Positions 32,845 through 41,492 of a DNA stretch of 51,569 nucleotides are shown in pieces. This DNA comes from Acidobacteriota bacterium. GTDB lineage: Bacteria; Acidobacteriota; Holophagae; Acanthopleuribacterales; Acanthopleuribacteraceae. The stretch spans positions 1-51,569 of the forward strand of contig JASJCB010000074.1 in assembly GCA_030066195.1 (NCBI GenBank), written 5' to 3'. Made by a program: the position numbers and the translations under genes. Position 1 is the stretch's first letter; each line of letters begins with the position of its first letter. The notes under the pieces were generated by a model. The model saw nothing but the letters and a program-made list of their open reading frames with translations. It was not told the DNA's origin and searched no databases.

Positions 32845-34902
32845 CTATTCGGGGTATTTGATGTCATAGATGACGATTTTTTCGGTGCGTTGCTCGATGA
32901 GTTTCTCGAGATGCTCTACCAGCAACTTGCGACGGGCCAGGAGTGCTTTGACCTGGCGGGGACTGAGGTACTCTTTTACGGCAGACTCGATTTGCTCGTC
33001 GGTAACCTGCTTCATCTTTTCCCAAAGGTTGCGTTCGCAGAACAATACCTCCGCCGCCTTGTTGGGCAAATAGGACTCCTCGCGGAAGGAGCGGGTGTGG
33101 TCGATGTACCACAGGAACCAGTCCGGGCCGTAAAGGATGTTGCCCTGGTTGCGATCGAAGTTGAAGATGAGAGCATCGAATACCATCATCATGCGGCGCT
33201 GGTCATTATGAAAACGGGAATTGGGGTGAGGAATGTTTTCCTTCAAGCGATCGCGCTCGTTCATGGCGCCCTCCACCCAAAGTTGCAAGGTGCCTTTTTG
33301 ATGCTTGTATTCGCGCATCACCACGGGAGGAACCCGATCCAAGCCCAATAACCGCGCCAATTCATAAGCAGCTTTTTCGTGGATCGCACGATCGTGGAAA
33401 CCGCGGCGTAATTCACCCTGATGCCGTTGCAAACCGCGTTTGGATATGTTCACATCACGGAAGATGGCGCGCATGCGCACACCGTCTTTTTCCAAAACCA
33501 TGCGCAGCGGATTGGTAGAACCCTCACCGAATTTTTTGGCCTCCAGAATATTCGCCGTTTTCAAAAACTCCGTCACCGCATCGTCGTCTTGAATCGGCAG
33601 GGGACTTACCTTGTCCCTGGCCAGCAACACGCGCTTACCGAGGGGGAACTCCGGTTTCTTCTCCTCGTCTTCGGGTGCGGCGAAATAGGGGCCGATAGGG
33701 TTGTCGGGAATCAGAGTGGCCATGGCCCCGTCGTTGCGGCAAATCGGTTTGCGGCTATCCAAATAGACGGCCGTGCAGTTGCCCGATTTGAATTCCAGGG
33801 CCGAAGCACGTCCACCCTTGTAGAAATTGGACGACATGCCCGTATCGATAAGGAATAGTTGGTCACCGAAGCGTTTGCTGATGCCGGCCGCCTGAGGGGT
33901 ATGGCCCACGACAAAACGCTCGGCCCCGTGGTGCTTCAGGATCTCACTGAGATAGGCCGCACCTTCGTCCTCTTCCCAATAAGCAAACTGACGAAACCAC
34001 AGGGGCCCTTCTTCACCCACCAGGAGGCCGTAACGGAAATCCACAAAGCCCTGGACCTGGTCGATGAGGGCTTTTCGCTTGCGGGAAGGGGAGTGACCGG
34101 TTCGAGCAGCGTATTTGCGTTCGTCATCCAAGAAGTTATTGGCCGAACTCAGCTTGGCCGAACCCGTGTGGAAGGGCATGACTACCTTTTTCTCGGTCAG
34201 CAGGCGGTGCCATTCATCCGCTCGCTCGATGTCCTCGCGCACCTTCCGGTTGATTTGGTCAAGGCTAAGGGAAGTCAGCGTGGGCGGAATGCCCGCATGC
34301 ATGAAGAGTGTGCGGTTGACCATGGTGATCACGTCTTTTTCCCGCAGCCAGCGGCCGTAAATGCCCTCCGGCCCCATGGCCTCCATATATTCGATATAAC
34401 CCGGGGGATATTTTTTGAACCAGTTGTCCTTGAACTCGGCGGTGGGTTGCCACCTCAGGCTCAACATCTGGGCGCGTCGACGAAAGCTCTGCACCACGGC
34501 GCGATAGGCTTCCTTGCGGCGCGCCTCGGAATCTTCGGTAACGAAGTCGGCGTATACAGCCGGGTTCACATCCCGGGTCAGGCCGATGATGTTCATGGCC
34601 TCGTGATTGCCCAGCAACACCACCACGCGGCCGCCCGATTCGGGCGCTTCCCGCTCCAGGCGCATCATCAGGTCCATCACCTTGCGGATATCTCTGCCGC
34701 GATCCAACAGATCGCCGGTCTGCACCAGGATCGAATCCTTGCCGATCCAGCGATTCTCGGCGTCCACCAACTTCGTTTCGCGTAACAGCGCCACCAGGGA
34801 ATCGTAATGCCCGTGGACATCACCGATTGCCACCAGGCGCGGTTCTTCGGCCTGGAGGGTTACGCCGACTAGGAACAAGGCGATCATCATCAGTTGCTTC
34901 AT
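32845..34902 (-). CDS. exported PPP-type phosphatase fused to a FAM20/PI-kinase-like domain
   Basis: A 685-residue protein with a signal peptide (MKQLMMIALFLVGVTLQAEE). Residues ~22-380 are a calcineurin-like PPP phosphatase resembling Shewanella-like phosphatases: GDVHGHYDSL (27-36), GDLLDRG (63-69), GNHE (98-101), HAG (202-204) and VGHTPQ (332-337), so all metal ligands appear present. Residues ~440-660 resemble an atypical kinase fold (FAM20C / PI3-4-kinase-like): HEKAAYELARLLGLDRVPP (508-526), then DALIFNFDRNQGN (576-588) with the catalytic-loop DxxxxNxDRxxxN pattern, and IDHTRSF (600-606) as the metal-binding Asp. Last of three ATGA-coupled genes. Substrates unknown; the kinase call is by motif only. 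Confidence 0.82.
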   Translation of the reverse strand: MKQLMMIALFLVGVTLQAEEPRLVAIGDVHGHYDSLVALLRETKLVDAENRWIGKDSILVQTGDLLDRGRDIRKVMDLMMRLEREAPESGGRVVVLLGNHEAMNIIGLTRDVNPAVYADFVTEDSEARRKEAYRAVVQSFRRRAQMLSLRWQPTAEFKDNWFKKYPPGYIEYMEAMGPEGIYGRWLREKDVITMVNRTLFMHAGIPPTLTSLSLDQINRKVREDIERADEWHRLLTEKKVVMPFHTGSAKLSSANNFLDDERKYAARTGHSPSRKRKALIDQVQGFVDFRYGLLVGEEGPLWFRQFAYWEEDEGAAYLSEILKHHGAERFVVGHTPQAAGISKRFGDQLFLIDTGMSSNFYKGGRASALEFKSGNCTAVYLDSRKPICRNDGAMATLIPDNPIGPYFAAPEDEEKKPEFPLGKRVLLARDKVSPLPIQDDDAVTEFLKTANILEAKKFGEGSTNPLRMVLEKDGVRMRAIFRDVNISKRGLQRHQGELRRGFHDRAIHEKAAYELARLLGLDRVPPVVMREYKHQKGTLQLWVEGAMNERDRLKENIPHPNSRFHNDQRRMMMVFDALIFNFDRNQGNILYGPDWFLWYIDHTRSFREESYLPNKAAEVLFCERNLWEKMKQVTDEQIESAVKEYLSPRQVKALLARRKLLVEHLEKLIEQRTEKIVIYDIKYPE

Positions 34903-35333
34903 GGTGCAATTCTCCTTTGTTCACTGTCCAGGAAGATATGGGCCATGTGCCGGAACAAACTCTTGACGATTTCGATATTATTGGAGAGTAGATCGAAAAA
35001 ATCTTCCTCATCGATGGCAAGTACCAGTGTATCCTCCCGGGCCACGGCGCGCAAGTCTCGGCGTCGGCCCGACAGAATTTCCAGGTAACCGAAGGCCTGA
35101 CCGGGCATCACAGGTTCGGGATCGGAATCTTTTCCGGAAAGGCCGACCATGCCCTTGACCACACAGTATAGATCTTCGGCGGATTCGTTGACTTCGTAAA
35201 TGGTCCGGCCTGCCTCGAAGCGCCGCTCCCGCACGATAGACGCGATGCGCAGGATCTCTTCCGCGGTACAGAAATGGAAGAGTTCCACCTCACGTAGGAA
35301 GAGGATCACCTCGATACGAGCCATTTTTTTCAT
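34899..35333 (-). CDS. cyclic-nucleotide-binding-domain protein without output domain
   Basis: A 144-residue single cNMP-binding domain (ELFHFCTAEEILRIASIV, FEAGRTIYEVNESAEDLYCVVKG, then GQAFGYLEILSGRRRDLRAVARE). The phosphate-binding cassette position reads YLEILSGRRRDLRAVA, close to the canonical GE(L/I)ALL-x-RA pattern but with FGYLE in place of FGEL, so ligand binding is uncertain. No DNA-binding domain follows. ATG 35333 (GAGG seven bases upstream) overlaps the transporter stop as ATGA, and its own stop overlaps the phosphatase-kinase start the same way, so the three proteins are translationally coupled. Confidence 0.88.
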   Translation of the reverse strand: MKKMARIEVILFLREVELFHFCTAEEILRIASIVRERRFEAGRTIYEVNESAEDLYCVVKGMVGLSGKDSDPEPVMPGQAFGYLEILSGRRRDLRAVAREDTLVLAIDEEDFFDLLSNNIEIVKSLFRHMAHIFLDSEQRRIAP

Positions 35334-38200
35334 ACAGTGTCCTCTTTGGCAGTGTTGCCCGAAGGTTCCGGCACCAGATCCAGTCGATAGAGAACCCATC
35401 CCGAGGTCTCACGGATGAAATCGTCCTCACTTTCGTTATAAAGCTTTTCGACAAGCGGGTATAGTTCGGAAACCCGGCGAGCCAGGATGGCGTGAACGGC
35501 GGCCGCTGTGAGCGCCGGTGTGCCGATGCCGTCCTCTGACAAGGCAATACGCCGTAAAGCTTCCGCCTCAGATTGTACCACGATCCCAAACGTTTTGCCC
35601 GCATGGCGTAATTTCTCGGATACCGATTGATCACCGATGACACTCATCACGTATCTGTGCACCGGGCCGTTTAGCGCGTTGTCCAAGAATTCCACGGCAT
35701 GGCCGCGCTTGTTGGATTTACGGCTCAACAAGCTGCGCAAGGCCACGCGGATGTCGTTGATGGGATACAGGGTAGCCACCAGACCGAACATATTGATCAG
35801 GCGTTCGCGCATGCGCTCGGACAACAGTTGCTGCACCAGCGCGGGCTTCCCCTTCCATTCCACAACCGGACCTAAGATGATGGAATTCTGTGAGGGACCC
35901 AACGCATGCAGGTCGGCCAGGTACTGCATGTAGTAATTTGCCTCGGTGCGGATGTATTTGCGAATGGTTTCGGCGCCGAAGCTCATATCCAGGCCCTTGT
36001 CCCGCAAGCGAACAAGGGCCTCGATGACCTTGCGGTGCAGGAAGACATCGGGGTCGCCCAGGCTGTCGATCAATGCCCGCGCCGCTTTCTCTCCACCGAT
36101 TTGGGCAATGGTCTTGGGCGCGGCGCGGCGCACCCAGATGTGCTCCTCGGGATCGTTCATGAAGTGGAACAAGGCGGGAATCACCATTTCTCCCAGGGCC
36201 ACCAACGCTTCCCGACAGGGATGCTTCCAACGCCGATCGCGCATCAGGGCGATCAGAATCGTGGCGTAGACCGGGTTCTTGGTGGAGTACAGGGCACGGT
36301 GTCGTACGGCGTGAATGGCCTCGGTAACCACCATGGGGTCCTTATCGATCATCAGCGGAATCAGGTTGTGTTGGAAGTGCGGTTCGGGAATTTCACCGAT
36401 GGCCTTGGCGGCTTCCGCGCGCACGATCGAGTCGGCATCGGCAAGCATTTCTTCCAAGGCGGCCCTGGCCAGATCCGCGTATTCCTTGTTGTCATGAACC
36501 GACATATAGGAAATCACGGCCGCCCGCACACGAGGATCGGGATTGCGCAGCATGGGCAGCAACAACTCTTCAACGTTGTCGCCCTGTAGATGCGCCATGG
36601 TGCGCACCGCGGCGGCGCGAACATCGGCGTCGGTATCCCCGAAACACTTGGTAATCAACTGACAGGCATCCTTGCGACCCGCATCGGCCAAGGTCTGTAG
36701 CGTCTTCAAGCGCACGGACGGGTGGTCGTGATAGAGCAGCAGGGGCGGCACCAGTTTGGCGCGGCCGCCGGCCGCAAGCAGGTCCAAACCGTAAAGAACC
36801 TGGTGGGTCTTGGAACTGCCCAACGACTGAACCAGCAGTTCCAGGGTATTGATATCACGCAAGTCGACGGTGGTTTTCGGATCGATAGTACCCGCTTCCA
36901 GTCCCTCCCGATAGGTAACGATATAACGATTATAGGTGTAACTGGTAAACAGCGCCCAGGCAACGGCAATAACCAGCACCAACCAGCCGACCACGTAGGG
37001 CGTAATCAGACCGAAGGTGACCGGCAACAACAAAAGAGCCGCCGCGCCGCGTCCGAACCGTTGGATAAAGACATCGATATAGGTCTTGGCCTTCTGGCGA
37101 ATATCGGCGGTAACCGGCAGGTAGAGCAACTCGCGGGTAACCTGCTCCACACTATGGCGCAGGCCGCCCTCGCTAACCTTCAGTCCCATGGCGGCCACCA
37201 TAAACGCAATCGGCGATGCGGTAGTCAACAAGACGAAAACGGTTCCCAACAAAACACTCACGGGCAGTACCCGAATGGCCACACCCACACCCAGCGTGCG
37301 GTGGATGCGCGCGGTAAAGCTGACCTGAATGATCAGGGCCGCAAAACTGATCAAGCTGTAGAGTTGCCCGAACAACCATGCACGCTTTTGAGGATCATCC
37401 GTGTACCTTTGGATGGCCCAACTGAACTGAAGGTCCAACATCTGGGCGGCCATAATCGACAAAAATGCGGCGCCTGCCAACAAACGCAGATACGGCGACT
37501 GAATAATCGTGTGCAGGCCCCCGCGTCCGGAGCCTTTTCGAATGGGCCGGCGCTTCTCGCGAATATCCGGCGACGTGGCAACTCGTTCGCAATAGAGGAT
37601 CAGAACCACCAAAACCAGGTGTAACCCGCCGACAACCGGCAAAGCCAGGCTGATGCCGACCATCTTGGTGATGATGCCTGCCAATTGAGCACCCAAAATA
37701 CCGCCGAGGCCGCAGCCGATTGCAATCAGGCTGAACAATCGTTTGGCCTGGCGCGGGTCGAAAATCTGGTTGGCATAAGACCAGAACTGGCTGACGGCAA
37801 TCCCGAAAACCAGGCCCATCCACACGTAAAACGCCATCGATACCCAATTGCCGTAGGGCAGCAGGAAACGAAAGAGGACCATACCCGCACCCATCAGCAC
37901 CGCGGTAACCGCCAGCAGGTGATGCCGCTTCAGGCGATCGACCATCCGTTCGTACAGATTGAGGACGGGATAGGAGACAACCGCACCCAAAAGGTAGACA
38001 TAGGGCAGTTTCTCGGCGCCCATTACGTCCACGAAATAGAACTGGCGGATGACCTTGGCGGCATAGAAACAGGCGAATAGCACCAGCGCGTAGGCAAACA
38101 ACACCAGTACGGGCCCGCGTTCGTCGGGACGTAGGTCTACACCCAACAGACGCTGTGACAGCGAAGGCCGGAGATCGCCGTTATACCGCTTGCCGGTCAT
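35330..38200 (-). CDS. NTT/MFS-like membrane transporter fused to HEAT repeats
   Basis: A 956-residue protein. Residues ~1-430 have about 12 hydrophobic helices with the pattern of nucleotide-transporter (Npt/NTT, ATP-ADP translocase-like) proteins: LRPDERGPVLVLFAYALVLF, the yet-conserved AAKVIRQFYFVDVMGAEKLP, and YVYLLGAVVSYPVLNLYERM. Residues ~450-930 are HEAT repeats (DADVRAAAVRTMAHL, NPDPRVRAAVISYM, DADSIVRAEAAKAIGEI and more). NTT-HEAT proteins are known from free-living bacteria with uncertain substrates; some also carry a C-terminal cNMP domain, which here is a separate coupled gene. First gene of the leftward three-gene operon. Confidence 0.85.
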   Translation of the reverse strand: MTGKRYNGDLRPSLSQRLLGVDLRPDERGPVLVLFAYALVLFACFYAAKVIRQFYFVDVMGAEKLPYVYLLGAVVSYPVLNLYERMVDRLKRHHLLAVTAVLMGAGMVLFRFLLPYGNWVSMAFYVWMGLVFGIAVSQFWSYANQIFDPRQAKRLFSLIAIGCGLGGILGAQLAGIITKMVGISLALPVVGGLHLVLVVLILYCERVATSPDIREKRRPIRKGSGRGGLHTIIQSPYLRLLAGAAFLSIMAAQMLDLQFSWAIQRYTDDPQKRAWLFGQLYSLISFAALIIQVSFTARIHRTLGVGVAIRVLPVSVLLGTVFVLLTTASPIAFMVAAMGLKVSEGGLRHSVEQVTRELLYLPVTADIRQKAKTYIDVFIQRFGRGAAALLLLPVTFGLITPYVVGWLVLVIAVAWALFTSYTYNRYIVTYREGLEAGTIDPKTTVDLRDINTLELLVQSLGSSKTHQVLYGLDLLAAGGRAKLVPPLLLYHDHPSVRLKTLQTLADAGRKDACQLITKCFGDTDADVRAAAVRTMAHLQGDNVEELLLPMLRNPDPRVRAAVISYMSVHDNKEYADLARAALEEMLADADSIVRAEAAKAIGEIPEPHFQHNLIPLMIDKDPMVVTEAIHAVRHRALYSTKNPVYATILIALMRDRRWKHPCREALVALGEMVIPALFHFMNDPEEHIWVRRAAPKTIAQIGGEKAARALIDSLGDPDVFLHRKVIEALVRLRDKGLDMSFGAETIRKYIRTEANYYMQYLADLHALGPSQNSIILGPVVEWKGKPALVQQLLSERMRERLINMFGLVATLYPINDIRVALRSLLSRKSNKRGHAVEFLDNALNGPVHRYVMSVIGDQSVSEKLRHAGKTFGIVVQSEAEALRRIALSEDGIGTPALTAAAVHAILARRVSELYPLVEKLYNESEDDFIRETSGWVLYRLDLVPEPSGNTAKEDTV

Positions 38201-38454
38201 GAATTGTCCTCTGTTCGGAACGTCGCGGGACGCCCGTGAATGCAGTCCGGCTGCTGTCGATCCATATAACCCATTGCTCCCGTTTTTACGTATGGGGTGA
38301 TAGGACGTGCGATATCGTATCGGCCTTGCCGCCTCATGAATTACGTTTCGCCGCGCCTAACGGTTGATTATCATTATAGCCGCTACCAATTTGTGCCGAA
38401 AAGGCATATATTAAGGCGACTGCCGGCCTGATCTTTTTTGTCAAAGGTGATTTT

Positions 38455-39207
38455 ATGGGACAGCGCACCTTGAAAGTGCTTTCCTACAATATCCACAAAG
38501 GCTTCAACTTGGGGAATACTCGCTTCGTTCTATCCGAAATCCGCGAGGCATTGAAGGACATCCATGCCGATATGGTCTTTCTGCAAGAGGTGGTCGGTGA
38601 TCACAAGGTGCATCGCCGCCGGATCGACGCCTGGCCGAATGCCGCTCAGTTCGAGTTCCTGGCCGATCGACTGTGGCCCCACCATGCTTACGGGAAAAAC
38701 GCTATTTACGAGGCGGGCCACCACGGCAATGCCATCTTGTCCAAATTCCCCTTCGATACCTTCGATAATCAGGACATTTCCACCAACCCGTTGGAGCGTC
38801 GGGGATTACTGCACGGCGTGGTTCATATTCCCCACACGACCCAGCGACTGCACGCCATCTGCCTGCACCTGGACCTGACCAAACGCGGACGCACGCGCCA
38901 GGTGGAGGATCTGTGCCGCCGCATCGAACAAGAGGTCCCCCACAATGAGCCGCTGGTGATCTGCGGCGACTTCAACGATTGGAGCCTGCGGGTTACCAAC
39001 ATCCTAAAAAGGGAGTTGGATGTACACGAAGCCCACTACAATATTCACGACAAACACGCCAGAACCTTTCCGGCGGTAATGCCCATGTTGAAGCTGGACC
39101 GAATCTACTTCAGGGGAATGGTGCCCTTACGCGCGGAAACCCTGACCGGCACCCCCTGGCGAAATTTATCCGACCACGCCGCGGTCTTCGCCGAACTGGC
39201 CTATTGA
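38455..39207 (+). CDS. endonuclease/exonuclease/phosphatase (EEP) family protein
   Basis: A 250-residue metal-dependent phosphoesterase of the EEP superfamily (DNase I-like). Motifs: LSYNIHKG (9-16), VFLQEV (metal Glu), GNAILSKFP, HLDLTKRGR, CGDFNDW and LSDHAAVFAEL (catalytic His). There is no signal peptide, so it acts in the cytoplasm. Members with YNIHKG and this length are widespread, with suggested roles on nucleic acid or lipid phosphates; the substrate is not determinable. It is divergent from the NTT-HEAT operon and 34 bases from the convergent end of the glycan operon. Confidence 0.93.
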   Translation: MGQRTLKVLSYNIHKGFNLGNTRFVLSEIREALKDIHADMVFLQEVVGDHKVHRRRIDAWPNAAQFEFLADRLWPHHAYGKNAIYEAGHHGNAILSKFPFDTFDNQDISTNPLERRGLLHGVVHIPHTTQRLHAICLHLDLTKRGRTRQVEDLCRRIEQEVPHNEPLVICGDFNDWSLRVTNILKRELDVHEAHYNIHDKHARTFPAVMPMLKLDRIYFRGMVPLRAETLTGTPWRNLSDHAAVFAELAY

Positions 39208-39241
39208 TTTGTCCGTGGGTTAAACTGAGGAATCTCGGGAG

Positions 39242-40315
39242 TTAAGTCGGTGGTGCGCCCAGTTCCGCGCTTAGCTTGGGCAGTACGCTTTCCTCGTCGA
39301 ACAGTCGCCCTTGCTCCAAGGCGGCGCGGCCCAGGTTTTCCCGAAGCGTTTTGTCCGCGATCAAGGTTTTCATGGCATCGGCCAGTGCTTTTGCGTCGCC
39401 GGCCTTGGCGATGATCGCGTGCACACCATCCTCAACGATTTCCATGGGGCAGGGCAAATCGGAGATCAGCGAGGGCAGGCCTGCCATAAGGGCTTCGATC
39501 AGGGCGCCGGGATGACCCTCGTTTTTGTAGATACTGGGGAAAAGGAAGACGTCAAAGTCCGGAAGTTCTTCGAGTAATTGCCGGTGGGGAACTTGACCGT
39601 GGAAGGTTACGTGGCTTTTTTGGCGGAGTAAGTCGGTATCCGCATCGTCTTTTTCCAAGTCGCCGTAAAGGTGCACCTCGAACGCTTGGATTGCCGGTTC
39701 CTTTTCAAGCAGGTCCAGCGCCCGGCGCAATACGCCCAGGCCCTTTATTTGCGAAGCGCTTGGGCAAATGAAACGAACGGGATTGCCGGTTTTTTCAGAC
39801 CTTTCGACCACCTGACGGTATGTTCGGTATCCCCAAACTACCGTCATGCGGTTGTGCAGGTTCCGGGGGAATTCCTCGAACCCGTGCCGGGTTTCCACCA
39901 CGATGCGACTTGCCCTGCCGAGCATCCACAGAATCGGTGAACGCAGAGGTGCGGGGAAGTCGGCCAAGGCCGGGAATGGGTGCCCGCCGAAGAAACGAAT
40001 GGTTGCCGGTGTGCGCCACATGGAGGCCCACAGCAACATCAGACAGCCGTGGCTGAATCCGAAGTGCGGCGAGTTGAAGATGATCAGCCGATCCACGAAG
40101 GGAATGCGCAGCAGACAACCTATGACACCAAGCAGAATGCGCAAGTGGCGAAAGCGTGCCGTTTTCTCGTCATGCCGACGGGGGTGCGGCAGGTCCCGAA
40201 AGGTAATCCTGTAATCCAACCCGGTGATGTAGTGATAGAAATTGCTGAAGGAGACGCGTGCACCGCCGTAAGGGGGAGGCAACGGGCCGATGAGAAGGAT
40301 GTGCGGTCGGGGCAT
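39242..40315 (-). CDS. GT-B glycosyltransferase (family 4-like)
   Basis: A 357-residue glycosyltransferase, last gene of the leftward glycan operon. It has a GT-B fold pattern: an N-terminal glycine loop (PLPPPYGGARVSFSN) and a C-terminal nucleotide-sugar half with FPSIYKNEGHPGALIEALMAGLPSLIS (E-x7-E-type motif of GT4). Hydrophobic segments near 85-110 and 115-140 suggest membrane association. It would add a sugar to a lipid-linked glycan; donor and acceptor are unknown. Confidence 0.9.
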   Translation of the reverse strand: MPRPHILLIGPLPPPYGGARVSFSNFYHYITGLDYRITFRDLPHPRRHDEKTARFRHLRILLGVIGCLLRIPFVDRLIIFNSPHFGFSHGCLMLLWASMWRTPATIRFFGGHPFPALADFPAPLRSPILWMLGRASRIVVETRHGFEEFPRNLHNRMTVVWGYRTYRQVVERSEKTGNPVRFICPSASQIKGLGVLRRALDLLEKEPAIQAFEVHLYGDLEKDDADTDLLRQKSHVTFHGQVPHRQLLEELPDFDVFLFPSIYKNEGHPGALIEALMAGLPSLISDLPCPMEIVEDGVHAIIAKAGDAKALADAMKTLIADKTLRENLGRAALEQGRLFDEESVLPKLSAELGAPPT

Positions 40316-40330
40316 AGTCAGAGTTCCCTA

Positions 40331-41443
40331 TCAAGATTTCATATGTTTCATGGCCAGACTCTCATATTGCTTGAGGAAAACTGAGGGGGCCAGCAACTCT
40401 TCGGCGATTTGCCGACTTCGGGCGCCCATGGCCGCTCGTCGGTTCACGTCAAGTTGGGAGAAATCGTACAGGCAGTCGGCCAACTCTTGTGGGTTTTCGG
40501 GATCGAACAGGTAGCCGTTTTCTCCCGGACGAACCAGTAGATCGTTATCGCAGATACGGCTCACCAGCGCCGGCCGGCCGCAGGAAAGCGCCTCACAGAT
40601 GACATTGGACATCCCCTCGTAAAGCGAAGGGAGGCAGATGATCGAGGCGTTCTGGTAAAGCGGCACCACATCGGTGGTCGGTTGATGAACGTAGAACTGG
40701 TCTTGGAGACCCGCTTTTTCGATACCGTCGATCAGTTCTAAATACACGCCCGAATTCGGTCCCGGTTTACCGTCCACGAAAAACGGGTTCCCGTACCAAT
40801 CGACCCTGGCTTGCACCCCGTGCCGGTCGCGCAGCAAGATCAGGGCGCGCACCAACACCATGGGGTTTTTTTCCGGACTTAGGCGACCCAAAACCACCAC
40901 GTTGGGTACTCCGGGTCGCTCCGGTTTGTCCGGCACCGTGAAGCGATCCAACTCTACACAGTTAACGATCACGTGCATTTTGTTCTTTAACCAGGGTGCT
41001 TGTCGGGTAACGAAATCGGCGAGGGTCTGCCCGTTGGTGACGACTGCATCGGCGAGGCGGTGCAGTTGGTAACGGATGCCGTCACCCTTGCGCATGACGC
41101 CGGTGGTGCCGGTCAGTTCCGAGGAAATGACGGCGAACTTACGGCGTGGAAAGCCGGCAAGCTCCGCCAGAATACCGGGTGTATGCAGGTAGGCGATGAC
41201 CGCATCGGGTTTGTGTTTGCGGATGGCTGTCCGAACCTTGATGATGCGAGATAGTTTGCTGCCCGGAGAGATCAGTTTTACCGTGACACCTGCCTGTCTC
41301 AGTTCGTCGCCGAAGAAGTCCTGGTCGTAGTAGACGATGACGCGGACCTCGTGGCCTGCTTTTTTCAGGAGGTGGGCGAGTACAACCAGTTGTCGTTGGG
41401 CGCCGCCGCTGTCAAGGTGGTCAATTATTAAATCGATGCGCAT
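40331..41443 (-). CDS. GT-B glycosyltransferase (family 4)
   Basis: A 370-residue GT4-type enzyme. N-terminal DHLDSGGAQRQLVVLAHLLKKAGHEV is the classic GT4 start; NVVVLGRLSPEKNPMVLVRAL and LPSLYEGMSNVICEALSCGRPALVS give the nucleotide-sugar-binding half with the E-x7-E motif. Its stop is 15 bases before the next glycosyltransferase start, and 49 bases separate it from the upstream one. Specificity cannot be predicted. Confidence 0.93.
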   Translation of the reverse strand: MRIDLIIDHLDSGGAQRQLVVLAHLLKKAGHEVRVIVYYDQDFFGDELRQAGVTVKLISPGSKLSRIIKVRTAIRKHKPDAVIAYLHTPGILAELAGFPRRKFAVISSELTGTTGVMRKGDGIRYQLHRLADAVVTNGQTLADFVTRQAPWLKNKMHVIVNCVELDRFTVPDKPERPGVPNVVVLGRLSPEKNPMVLVRALILLRDRHGVQARVDWYGNPFFVDGKPGPNSGVYLELIDGIEKAGLQDQFYVHQPTTDVVPLYQNASIICLPSLYEGMSNVICEALSCGRPALVSRICDNDLLVRPGENGYLFDPENPQELADCLYDFSQLDVNRRAAMGARSRQIAEELLAPSVFLKQYESLAMKHMKS

Positions 41444-41492
41444 GTTCTTTTGAACTCCCAGGTTTTCCCCGGTGGATTGCCGGCGGGCCGTG

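Noticed and set aside
33859..34785. 308-codon rightward frame opposite the phosphatase-kinase gene
   Set aside because: Antisense shadow of the PPP phosphatase domain; no ribosome site or recognised composition.
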